From contig CAYTSA010000114.1 of NCBI GenBank assembly GCA_964440345.1, positions 1 to 11,210 on the forward strand: a stretch of 11,210 bases of DNA, read 5' to 3'. The stretch comes from CAYTSA01 sp964440345. GTDB lineage: Bacteria; Desulfobacterota; Desulfovibrionia; Desulfovibrionales; Desulfovibrionaceae. Of this stretch, positions 1 to 9,464 are shown in pieces. The position numbers were made by a program, and so were the translations under genes. The notes below the pieces were generated by a model that searched no databases, was not told where the DNA came from, and saw only the letters and a list, made by a program, of their open reading frames with translations. Position 1 is the first letter of the stretch; each line of letters begins with the position of its first letter.

Positions 1-50
1 AAGCCGGCGCGGTCTTCACCGGTAATATGGACAAGGATAATTTCTTGCAT
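1..50 (-). CDS. serB: Partial gene, probable N-terminus of phosphoserine phosphatase SerB (ACT domain)
   Basis: Only the first 16 codons lie in the window; the gene runs off the left edge. From the ATG at 48-50 the peptide reads MQEIILVHITGEDRAG followed by a Phe or Leu codon. The pattern of a beta strand followed by TGxDRxG(L/F) is the classic opening of an ACT domain, and this length before the motif is usual for SerB proteins that start with an ACT domain. SerB would dephosphorylate phosphoserine to serine in the cytoplasm. Another ACT-domain protein, such as a GcvR-like regulator, would look the same over so short a stretch. No clear Shine-Dalgarno sequence precedes the ATG, but a perfect TATAAT lies 5 nt upstream of it, so the mRNA could be leaderless. 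The upstream neighbour on the same strand is the solute-binding protein gene. Confidence 0.5.
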   Translation of the reverse strand, partial: MQEIILVHITGEDRAG

Positions 51-55
51 GGCGA

Positions 56-61
56 ATTATA
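56..61 (-). promoter_or_regulatory. Possible -10 box (TATAAT) next to the left-edge gene
   Basis: On the minus strand the hexamer TATAAT ends 5 nt before the ATG of the left-edge gene. A start site at the usual distance would fall at or within a base or two of that ATG. No convincing -35 box is seen 16-18 nt upstream; the hexamer there reads roughly TCGCTG. This could be a chance match. Confidence 0.25.
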
Positions 62-126
62 CGAACAAGTGCATGATGCAGCGAGGGATACACGGTAAGG
101 TGGATTAGGGCAAGCCCCTGCATCGA

Positions 127-909
127 CTACTCTTTGGGCGGGACATAGCCGTAACCGATCATCAGTTGTTCGTAGACGCCGTTTTGCTTGACCTGTTTTA
201 AACACGCGTCAGTTTGCAAAAGAAAGGAATCAATGTCTGCTATGCGGGGGGTCTTGCGGGAAACAGCCACGAAATAATCCTTGGTCTGGACGTCAAAATC
301 CTCAAACCGTATGCGGTCGCGCATGTCCAGGGCCATGGCTTCCCAGGCAATGGATTGTCTGGAGTCTACAAAAACATCAATGGCCCCTTTGTCCAGCATG
401 CGCAGCAGCTGATCGGCGGAATAGGCAGTGGTCACGCCGCCCTGTTCTTTGCGCTGGTCAAGATAGGCTTTGTATTCTTTGGAGTAGCGCAGCCCGTGCA
501 GGTGCCCCAGCTTCAACCCGTCGAAATCAGCCAGTGAGCGGATGACCACGTCGCCGCCAGCCCGGACAACGGGTCTGTAAGCCACGGTGAACAAGGACTC
601 CTTGCCGTATTGAACGAATTCCTCTCGTTCTTCTTTGTACGAGAACACAGTCACGTCGGCGGCCCCGGTTTCCATATTCTGGAACATGCGGGCAATGGGA
701 AAATGGATGTACTGGCAGCCTTGGTCCATTGCTGGCAGACAGCGTTCCAGCAGGTCGCGGCCCAGGCCGGCTGGTTTGTCTTCAGCCCCGGCAAAATAAA
801 ATGGAGGCCAGTCGTGATCGCAGACAATGACCGGATCAGCAGCCTGGGCCGGAGCAGCAGCCAGGGCCAATAGAGCGTACATGAGCAAGCAACCGAGTAT
901 ATAGCGCAT
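127..909 (-). CDS. Periplasmic solute-binding protein, family 3 (SBP_bac_3)
   Basis: A 260-residue protein with a clear Sec signal peptide: a short positive start, a hydrophobic core from about residue 4 to 18, and an AQA site that would be cut after residue 23. No lipobox cysteine sits at the cleavage site, so the mature protein should be soluble in the periplasm. The mature start (VIVCDHDWPPFYF, residues 27-39) has the PPF motif near the N-terminus that is common in family 3 binding proteins. Length and the later 'YSADQLLRMLDKGAIDVFVDSR' type of segment fit this family, which binds amino acids and related small molecules. The ligand cannot be told. No ABC permease or ATPase gene is adjacent, so it is an orphan binding protein or serves a transporter encoded elsewhere. 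The ATG is preceded by AGGGGG at 915-920, 5 nt away, which supports this start. Confidence 0.85.
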   Translation of the reverse strand: MRYILGCLLMYALLALAAAPAQAADPVIVCDHDWPPFYFAGAEDKPAGLGRDLLERCLPAMDQGCQYIHFPIARMFQNMETGAADVTVFSYKEEREEFVQYGKESLFTVAYRPVVRAGGDVVIRSLADFDGLKLGHLHGLRYSKEYKAYLDQRKEQGGVTTAYSADQLLRMLDKGAIDVFVDSRQSIAWEAMALDMRDRIRFEDFDVQTKDYFVAVSRKTPRIADIDSFLLQTDACLKQVKQNGVYEQLMIGYGYVPPKE

Positions 910-937
910 GGAGTCCCCCTTTGTGAAACGTATCCGT

Positions 938-965
938 CACACGCATGTGTGGTATTGCTACACAT
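938..965. repeat. Two overlapping inverted repeats upstream of the solute-binding protein gene
   Basis: CACAC-GCAT-GTGTG (about 938-951) overlaps ATGTGT-N9-ACACAT (945-965). They lie 29-56 nt upstream of the solute-binding protein ATG, where an operator could sit. The arms are short (5 and 6 bp) and share the ATGTGT segment, so only one could be used at a time. No strong sigma-70 promoter is recognisable next to them. A regulator-binding site is possible but unproven. Confidence 0.35.
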
Positions 966-1007
966 TCAGTTTGACATTTCCATGGCGATGGGGAGTATTT
1001 CAACCAA

Positions 1008-1030
1008 GACGTCATACATGCAATGACGTC
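1008..1030. repeat. Perfect 8-bp inverted repeat at the end of the MFS gene
   Basis: GACGTCAT (1008-1015) and ATGACGTC (1023-1030) are exact reverse complements around a 7-nt loop. The right arm overlaps the stop codon of the MFS gene (1029-1031). At the end of a six-gene minus-strand run it could be a transcript-end hairpin. The bases that follow on the minus strand (TTGGTTG) are not a proper T-tract, so it is not a canonical intrinsic terminator. An operator is an alternative. Confidence 0.45.
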
Positions 1031-2486
1031 ACTGAGAAGACGCAGCCGTCTTGGGTCTTTTCCTTTCCTTCCACCACGCAGCTGTACCAAGCCCGATATT
1101 GACCACGGTTATTACGGCGGCAGTTCCGTATACCATCTGCAAGCCCATAGCCAGCAAAACGGGGTCCGCCACAGTCATGTCCTGGCTGGAGGCTGCGCCT
1201 GTCCCCAGCACCAGCAGGGAAAAAATGGACCCCATGACCGGCAACCCAGTGGTCTGGCCAAAGACACGGGTATAATTGAGCAGTCCGGACGCCACGCCCA
1301 TGCGTTCTTTGGGCGCGTTGGACATGATGGCCAGGTTGTTTGGCGCCTGGAAAAAGCCCAGCCCCAAGCCCACGGGGATGATGCGCCACACGTAGCCAAA
1401 CCAGCCGGATTCGGCGGTAATGGTTGTCATGGCCAGACAACCGGCAAGGGTCAGGCACAAACCGAGCAAGGTGATGGCGCGCGGATCTCTCCGGTCGGCC
1501 AAGGAACCGGCCCAGGGCGAGATAACGCCCATGGCCAGAGGCACGGTGACCATAAGCACTCCCACCACTGCCGGGGAAAAGCCCAGGGCGTACTGCAGAT
1601 AAAAGGGAACCACAAACATGGCCGACATGCCGACAAAGGCCAGGGCGCTCATGAGCAGGTTGAGAGTGAAAGGGATATTCTTGAACAAGTAAAGGTCCAA
1701 CATTGGATATGGATGGCGTTTTTCTATGGCCACAAACATGGTTGCGCCCACAGCGGCCGCGGCAAGCAACCACAGCGTTCTGGCGTGGCCAAAGCCGTGG
1801 TCCTGGCCCCAGGTCATGGCCAAACAGTAGCAGCATAAGGCGATGAACAAGGTGACCGCGCCTGCCGCATCGAACCGTGCGCCTTTATCCGCCGGCGACA
1901 GCTCCGGCGTGGAGCGCTGGAAAATGATCCAAGCCAGCACACCCAGGGGCACGTTGATGAAAAAAATGGAACGCCAGCCAAAAAGACCAATGAGCAACCC
2001 GCCAACAGAGGGACCGGCGCTCAAGCCCACAGAAACAGTGGCGCCGATGACGCCTATGGCCCGGCCGCGCCTGTCTGGCGGCGCAGTTTCTGTGACGATA
2101 GCCATGCCCAGGGCCTGGCTCATGGCCGCGCCCACCCCCTGCAAGCAACGAAAGGCGATAAGCCAACCAACCGAGGGCGCCAGGCCGCACAGGCCAGAAC
2201 TGACCGTAAAGATGACCAGCCCCAAGGCAAAAGTCCGCTTTTTGCCGAACATGTCGCCAAGCCGCGACACTGTGAGCATGAGGCAGGTAAGCGCAAGCAC
2301 GTAGCTGAGTATGACCCACTGAATGGCCGCAAACGTGGTATCCAGCTCTGCGACCAGCGATGGCAGCGAGACGTTGACGATGCTCATGTCCAAGGTGGCC
2401 ATTAGCACCATGAGGCAAACGCCCAGCAGGGCGCCAGCGGCCGAACCTTTGGAGGGCTCGGTGGTCTGGTCTTTGGAAAATGCCAT
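1029..2486 (-). CDS. MFS drug:proton antiporter, DHA2 (EmrB/QacA-like) family
   Basis: A 485-residue inner-membrane protein, the usual size of 14-helix DHA2 exporters, which use the proton gradient to expel drugs or toxic metabolites. Helix 1 carries LDMSIVNVSLP (residues 32-42), matching the LDxTxVNVALP motif of the family. The loop after helix 2 has motif A as GDMFGKKR (77-84). Helix 5 has the antiporter motif C, a glycine-rich stretch ending GPSVGG (148-163). The substrate cannot be predicted. I chose the ATG at 2484-2486, giving MAFSKDQ, because a longer reading frame would start inside the isomerase gene. The gene begins 28 nt after the isomerase stop and no good ribosome-binding site precedes it, so translation may depend on upstream translation or be weak. 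It is the last gene of the run and no separate promoter is evident. Confidence 0.88.
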   Translation of the reverse strand: MAFSKDQTTEPSKGSAAGALLGVCLMVLMATLDMSIVNVSLPSLVAELDTTFAAIQWVILSYVLALTCLMLTVSRLGDMFGKKRTFALGLVIFTVSSGLCGLAPSVGWLIAFRCLQGVGAAMSQALGMAIVTETAPPDRRGRAIGVIGATVSVGLSAGPSVGGLLIGLFGWRSIFFINVPLGVLAWIIFQRSTPELSPADKGARFDAAGAVTLFIALCCYCLAMTWGQDHGFGHARTLWLLAAAAVGATMFVAIEKRHPYPMLDLYLFKNIPFTLNLLMSALAFVGMSAMFVVPFYLQYALGFSPAVVGVLMVTVPLAMGVISPWAGSLADRRDPRAITLLGLCLTLAGCLAMTTITAESGWFGYVWRIIPVGLGLGFFQAPNNLAIMSNAPKERMGVASGLLNYTRVFGQTTGLPVMGSIFSLLVLGTGAASSQDMTVADPVLLAMGLQMVYGTAAVITVVNIGLGTAAWWKERKRPKTAASSQ

Positions 2487-2514
2487 ATGGAATGATGTGA
2501 GCGGGTTCGAGTGT

Positions 2515-3525
2515 TCAGCCGGAGAATTTGATGCGGCCCTTGCCCAGCAGATCGTGCAGATGGGCCACGCCAATAAGGCGGTTGGCGGAGTCCACCACCG
2601 GCAGCACCGTGATGGCCCTGGCTTCCATGATGTCCAGCAGTTCCGCCACCGCTTGTTCAGGCTGTGCTGTACATGGATTGACGGTCATGTATTCTTCCAC
2701 AGGCTGGTCTGGATCATACATTTCCCTGGCCAGCGCCCTGCGAAGGTCGCCGTCGGTGAGTATGCCCTGTACAGCGCCAGCCGCGTCCACAACGACCACG
2801 GCGCCCAGACCGCCTGCGTTCAGGGTCGCCAGGGCGTCTCGGGCAGGCGATTGGACGGGCGCAGAGGGCAGGTCGTCGCTGCGCATGATTTCGCTCACCT
2901 TTGCCTGCAGCCGGCGGCCCAACGCGCCGCCCGGGTGGTAGCGCTTGAAATCTTGTTCTCCAAAGCACTTGTGCTGCATCAAACAAACCGCCAGTGCGTC
3001 TCCCACAGCCAAGGCCGCGGTGGTGGAGGCGGTGGGCGCCAGGCCGCTGGGGTCGGCCTCCCGGGGAACGCCGCAGTCTATGACCACGTCGGAAATGATG
3101 GCCATGGAAGACTGCATATTTCCGGTCAAGGCAATGATCGAAGCTCCCAGCGAGCGCAAGGTGGGCAAAATGGCGTTCAGCTCGTCTGTTTCGCCAGAGT
3201 TGGAGATGGCCACGGCCACGTCCCCAGGTTGGATCATGCCCAGGTCGCCGTGGGCGCCTTCCACCGGGTGCAGAAAAAACGACGGCGTACCTGTGGACGA
3301 GAGCGTGGCCGCAAGCTTGCGGCCCACCAGACCGGACTTGCCCAAGCCTGTGACCACTACCCGGCCGGCGCAGCCGGACAGCAGGTCCATGGCCGCCAGA
3401 AAACCGCCGGCCAGTTTGCCGCGAACAGCGGCCAAGCCCTCCAGTTCAGCGTCAAATACGTCCCGGGCAACCGCGAGCCAGTCCTGGCCACTCCCCTGTT
3501 TAGAACTGTTTGCGTCGTTCACCAC
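2515..3525 (-). CDS. kdsD: KpsF/GutQ-type D-arabinose 5-phosphate isomerase (SIS plus two CBS domains)
   Basis: It should convert ribulose 5-phosphate to arabinose 5-phosphate, the first step to Kdo of lipopolysaccharide or capsule, in the cytoplasm. A sugar-isomerase (SIS) domain comes first, with GLGKSG at residues 60-65, an HPVEGAHGDLGM segment close to the family's HPxEAxHGDLGM, and SNSGE at 108-112. The HPGGALGRRL segment from 197 contains the conserved His of this family. Two CBS domains follow, at about 209-266 and 273-331. I chose the GTG at 3523-3525, giving 336 residues, close to the roughly 328 usual. GGGGAAG at 3533-3539 is a plausible ribosome-binding site, and a longer frame would run into purF. 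The next GTG (3520-3522) makes a GTGA overlap with the purF stop and is an alternative. KdsD, KpsF and GutQ cannot be told apart by sequence alone. Confidence 0.9.
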   Translation of the reverse strand: MVNDANSSKQGSGQDWLAVARDVFDAELEGLAAVRGKLAGGFLAAMDLLSGCAGRVVVTGLGKSGLVGRKLAATLSSTGTPSFFLHPVEGAHGDLGMIQPGDVAVAISNSGETDELNAILPTLRSLGASIIALTGNMQSSMAIISDVVIDCGVPREADPSGLAPTASTTAALAVGDALAVCLMQHKCFGEQDFKRYHPGGALGRRLQAKVSEIMRSDDLPSAPVQSPARDALATLNAGGLGAVVVVDAAGAVQGILTDGDLRRALAREMYDPDQPVEEYMTVNPCTAQPEQAVAELLDIMEARAITVLPVVDSANRLIGVAHLHDLLGKGRIKFSG

Positions 3526-4919
3526 GTCAGCGCTTCCCCGTTTTCCAGGCAGGTTTTGCCAAGGCCCACTCCAGGTTGTATGGGGTACTTGCCAGTAAAG
3601 CAGGCCAGGCAATAGTCCCCGGGGTTCGATACAGAAGCGAGCAAGCCTTCAATGGTCAAATAGTGAAGCGAATCCAGACCGATGAACCGGGCGATCTCGT
3701 CAATGTCGTTGTAGGCGGCGATGAGTTCTCCCTTGGAGGAGAAATCAATGCCGTAAAAGCAGGGAAAACGGATGGGCGGGCAGCTGACCCGCATGTGGAT
3801 TTCCCGAGCGCCCAGCTCTCGCAGCTTCTTGACCCGGGCGCGGATGGTGGTGCCGCGGACAATGGAGTCGTCCACGATGAGCAGCCGCTTGTTTTTAATC
3901 ATGGACTTGACCGGGTTTATCTTCATGCGGGCGCTGATGTCGCGCATGTCCTGGGAGGGCTGGATGAACGTGCGGCCAACGTAGTGGTTGCGGATCATGG
4001 CCGCCTCAAAAGGCAGGCCGGACTCCTGGGCGTAGCCCACGGCAGAATAAATGCCAGAGTCCGGAAAAGGCATGACCCCGTCAGCGTCCACCGGCGCTTC
4101 CCGGGCCAGGGCGCGGCCCGTCTTTTTGCGGCATTCGTACACGGATTCAGAAAAAACCATGGAGTCCGGCCGGGCAAAATAGATGAGTTCGAAAATGCAC
4201 TGCTTTTTGGGCTGGTCTTCAATGCGGTAGCTTTGCACGCATTTGTTCTCGATGACGAGCATCTCTCCGGGCTCAATGGAGCGCATGAATTCAGCCTCCA
4301 ACAGGTCAAAGGCGCAGGTCTCAGAGGCCAGCACGTACGAATCTTCCACCCGGCCCAGGTTCAGCGGCCGGAAGCCGTGCGGGTCTTTGATGGCGATGAG
4401 CTTGTTGTTGGCCAGAATAAGCAGTGAGTACGCGCCCTTGGCTTTGCGGCAGGCAGCCAGCACGGCCTCTTCCAGGTTGTCGCCGTTGTAGTGCTTGGCG
4501 ATGAGGTGGATGAACAGCTCGCTGTCGATGGTGGTCTGAAATATGGAGCCTTGCTCCTCCAGCTCCTGCCGCAGCTCCAGGGTGTTCACCAGGTTGCCGT
4601 TGTGGGCCACAGCCAGGTGCAGGCCGTGGAAGCGGACCAGAAAGGGCTGGGCGTTGCGGATGAGCGAGGCGCCGGTGGTGGAATAGCGGATGTGGCCCAC
4701 GCCAATATTGCCCTTGAGCTCCTTGGCCAGATGGCGTTCGTTGAAGACGTCGGGCACCAAACCCATGCCCTTCTGCTCGCGGATTTTCTCCCCGTCCCAG
4801 GTGACGATGCCCGCTGACTCTTGGCCCCGGTGTTGCTGGGCGTAAAGCCCGAAATAGGTCAGCCTGGCGGCCTCGGTATGGTTGTAAATGCCAAACAAGC
4901 CGCAGTATTCTTTTTTCAT
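3519..4919 (-). CDS. purF: Amidophosphoribosyltransferase PurF
   Basis: It catalyses the committed step of purine synthesis: PRPP plus glutamine gives phosphoribosylamine. The 466-residue length is normal. Cys6 follows a short MKKEY propeptide and should become the N-terminal nucleophile of the class II glutaminase after processing. HRGQESAG (30-37), IRYSTTG (77-83) and NGNL (107-110) complete that domain. The phosphoribosyltransferase domain has the PRPP loop LLIVDDSIVRGTT (346-358). Cys241, Cys387, Cys437 and Cys440 fall where the Bacillus-type enzyme binds a [4Fe-4S] cluster, so this is the oxygen-sensitive, propeptide-bearing form. The start codon overlaps the stop of the upstream HEPN-like gene as ATGA. 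Only a weak AGAAG-like ribosome site is seen, so translation is probably coupled. The GTG start of the isomerase overlaps its stop codon. Confidence 0.97.
   Translation of the reverse strand: MKKEYCGLFGIYNHTEAARLTYFGLYAQQHRGQESAGIVTWDGEKIREQKGMGLVPDVFNERHLAKELKGNIGVGHIRYSTTGASLIRNAQPFLVRFHGLHLAVAHNGNLVNTLELRQELEEQGSIFQTTIDSELFIHLIAKHYNGDNLEEAVLAACRKAKGAYSLLILANNKLIAIKDPHGFRPLNLGRVEDSYVLASETCAFDLLEAEFMRSIEPGEMLVIENKCVQSYRIEDQPKKQCIFELIYFARPDSMVFSESVYECRKKTGRALAREAPVDADGVMPFPDSGIYSAVGYAQESGLPFEAAMIRNHYVGRTFIQPSQDMRDISARMKINPVKSMIKNKRLLIVDDSIVRGTTIRARVKKLRELGAREIHMRVSCPPIRFPCFYGIDFSSKGELIAAYNDIDEIARFIGLDSLHYLTIEGLLASVSNPGDYCLACFTGKYPIQPGVGLGKTCLENGEALTW
3533..3539 (-). promoter_or_regulatory. 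Ribosome-binding site deciding the isomerase start
   Basis: GGGGAAG lies inside the end of purF, 7 nt before the GTG at 3525. It supports a start overlapping the purF stop codon rather than the ATG at 3612, which lies deep in purF and would add 29 residues that do not resemble the family. Confidence 0.5.
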
Positions 4920-5473
4920 GAGGTTTCTTCTAGTAGCTCTATTTCTTTGATGATTGCTGAAAGTGTTATATACGAGTTCTGTAACGTAACTGAAGCTGAG
5001 TAGCTCTTCTTGCTTGGGCGACCATGAGCAACCCAGTCTCGGTATTGTTTTATTTGCTTGGCTTGACCAATTAAGTTGGGGTCTACTCCATTATTTGCGT
5101 CTTTCAGGACGTCGAGAATGTCATTCATTTTCCAGTATTCAATCTCTTTGTTTAACTGTGAGTTGATGTTGCTGCAAATCACAGTTGGGCGGAGAGCTGC
5201 AATGCACGATGTTTTACTTTGAAAGTATGATCGTAAATATTTCTCAAATCTCGCCCAAAGAGCGAGTATCGCTAAATCTTCCAATTCGTCTACATACAAT
5301 CCACTTGAAGTGAGAATATCTCCAAAGTCTACAGGGCTAAAAGCTGATCCAAGAGATTTTGAAATGATTCCGGTTTTGTTTGCTTGGGAAGCCTCTTTGA
5401 CAACAAAAGTCTCAGCATTTTTAAAAAAAGTGTAAAATTCCAGGATGGGATCAAGCAAGCTGCCCTGTGGCAT
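4916..5473 (-). CDS. HEPN-like domain protein, possible RNase or toxin component
   Basis: A 185-residue, mostly helical protein without signal peptide or membrane segment. Near the C-terminus it has QYRDWVAHGR, with Arg145 and His150 forming the Rx4H motif that marks HEPN domains; in active members these residues cut RNA. An amphipathic helix with LALWARFEKYLRSYF lies about 60 residues before it, as expected for the HEPN bundle. Family assignment rests on these patterns only. I chose the ATG at 5471-5473 because AGGGG lies 6 nt upstream; upstream ATGs at 5491 and 5503 lack such a site. This start overlaps the preceding gene by 23 nt, and the stop overlaps purF as ATGA. It is AT-rich (about 37% GC in a sampled line), unlike carB, which suggests acquisition. 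HEPN proteins occur in toxin-antitoxin, abortive-infection and RNA-processing settings. The role here is inferred, not shown. Confidence 0.65.
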   Translation of the reverse strand: MPQGSLLDPILEFYTFFKNAETFVVKEASQANKTGIISKSLGSAFSPVDFGDILTSSGLYVDELEDLAILALWARFEKYLRSYFQSKTSCIAALRPTVICSNINSQLNKEIEYWKMNDILDVLKDANNGVDPNLIGQAKQIKQYRDWVAHGRPSKKSYSASVTLQNSYITLSAIIKEIELLEETS

Positions 5474-5948
5474 CGTAATCCCCTGCAACATAAAGGAGTT
5501 CATAAAAATGCTCTTTCGTCAAAGGGGCCACTCGCATGAGTTGTATGTCGCGTGACCAGTACCATCCTTCTTGCTCGAACCCTTTGTACAAAGGGCGTTC
5601 AACCGTAGTTTCTTTGGTGATTTTTGATTCACCAGGTACAGGTGAAATTATTGTTGTCCCAGTGCGTGCATTTTTTAGATACAGCAGTGTTTGTCTCTGA
5701 ACGCCATACACGTTTACCCTGCCATCCGCGGCAAGCACCCAGCCGCCTACGGGCCTAAATGAAACCACAAGCTCGTCGCCGTGAAAAAAAAGCAATTTAT
5801 CAATGCCATACTCACCGGGAATCATCTCATGCACAATAATGGATTCGCGTTTTGACGATAAGCCGGTTCCTTCGATGTACTCTTCTACCATGAAGTACAA
5901 CTTTTCAACGTTGGCCTTAAATTCTGCGAGTTGCTCTTTAGCGTCCAT
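5451..5948 (-). CDS. Protein of unknown family, paired with the HEPN-like gene
   Basis: A 165-residue soluble protein that I do not recognise. It begins with a short helix (about residues 1-28), then appears rich in beta strands (IIVHEM, KLLFFHG, ELVVSFRPVGGWVLA, VNVYGVQRQTLLYL, TTIISPV), and ends with a helical segment. It has many aromatic residues (GWYWSRD near 127-133) and no obvious catalytic motif, metal-binding cluster, signal peptide or membrane helix. The ATG has an ideal AGGAGG site 5 nt upstream (5954-5959), stronger than its neighbours', so it should be well translated. It starts 26 nt after the carB stop and overlaps the HEPN-like gene. The arrangement suggests a two-gene module in which it could be the antitoxin, inhibitor or partner. 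It has no nucleotidyltransferase (MNT) motif, so it is not the usual HEPN partner. Base composition is lower in GC than carB. Confidence 0.7.
   Translation of the reverse strand: MDAKEQLAEFKANVEKLYFMVEEYIEGTGLSSKRESIIVHEMIPGEYGIDKLLFFHGDELVVSFRPVGGWVLAADGRVNVYGVQRQTLLYLKNARTGTTIISPVPGESKITKETTVERPLYKGFEQEGWYWSRDIQLMRVAPLTKEHFYELLYVAGDYDATGQLA
5480..5484 (-). promoter_or_regulatory. Ribosome-binding site deciding the HEPN-like start
   Basis: AGGGG lies 6 nt before the ATG at 5473, inside the end of the 165-aa gene. It favours the 185-residue product and supports two separate proteins rather than one frame-shifted gene. Confidence 0.5.
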
Positions 5949-5974
5949 GCATGCCTCCTGATTGCAGTCTCCTG

Positions 5975-9238
<3,264 letters not shown>

Positions 9239-9314
9239 AGTCGCGTGGATGGGGTTACAGATAACAAAATGAGCAATCCGCCTGCTTCGTCGTAATCAAG
9301 CTCATGTATGATAT

Positions 9315-9387
9315 ATGGCCGGGCGGGGCAAGAGGCGTCGTGAGCCTGGAAACCGCAAGGGCTCGCGCGGCTTGCCCGACCGGCCAT
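9315..9387. ncRNA. 73-nt imperfect hairpin centred in the divergent intergenic region
   Basis: The outer arms ATGGCCGG (9315-9322) and CCGGCCAT (9380-9387) pair perfectly. After one mismatch and a one-base bulge, GGGCAAG (9326-9332) pairs with CTTGCCC (9371-9377). After an internal loop, CGTGAGCC (9339-9346) pairs with GGCTCGCG (9360-9367), with one G-U if read on the plus strand. The terminal loop (9347-9359) contains GGAAACC and a CC-GCAA-GG tetraloop option. About 26 pairs form in all. It is centred within about one base of the midpoint between the carB and Cas6-like starts, 76-77 nt from each. Neither side has a T-tract, so it is not a standard terminator. It could be a leader-RNA structure for either gene, an RNA substrate or a DNA site. 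Calling it RNA is inference. Confidence 0.45.
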
Positions 9388-9403
9388 TCTGTGCCAGAAG
9401 ACA

Positions 9404-9423
9404 AACGTTGCCAAGGAACGTTG
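9404..9423. repeat. Direct repeat of AACGTTG in the Cas6-like upstream region
   Basis: AACGTTG occurs at 9404-9410 and 9417-9423, 13 bp apart; each contains the palindrome AACGTT. A further AACGT occurs at 9432. They lie 42-61 nt upstream of the Cas6-like GTG. Paired regulator sites are possible, but the units are short. Confidence 0.25.
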
Positions 9424-9464
9424 TGCATGTAAACGTCAATCCATCATTATAAGGATGTCGAAAC

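Noticed and set aside
105..119. Terminator after the solute-binding protein gene
   Set aside because: AGGG-CAAG-CCCT gives only a 4-bp stem and no T-tract follows on the minus strand.
970..1000. Plus-strand promoter with TTGACA near 971 and AGTATT 17 nt later
   Set aside because: The -10 match is poor and no plus-strand gene follows; it would read antisense into the MFS gene.
1012..1836. Overlapping frames of about 270 codons on both strands within the MFS gene
   Set aside because: They are shadows of a well-supported membrane transporter; the translations are rich in Arg, His and Gly without domain features.
2323..3615. Long open frame of 430 codons on the plus strand opposite the isomerase gene
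   Set aside because: It is antisense to a clear KpsF-type gene in GC-rich DNA, where long antisense frames are common. The translation has low-complexity His, Gly and Gln-rich stretches and no domain.
5451..5503. One long gene split by a frameshift between the 165-aa and HEPN-like frames
   Set aside because: The HEPN-like frame has its own ATG with AGGGG 6 nt upstream, and short stop-start overlaps also occur at the other junctions of this run.
9315..9387. tRNA or SRP RNA gene at the 73-nt hairpin
   Set aside because: The length is tRNA-like, but there is no T-arm GGTTCGA-type sequence and no cloverleaf; it is one long stem. The conserved 4.5S SRP core is also absent.
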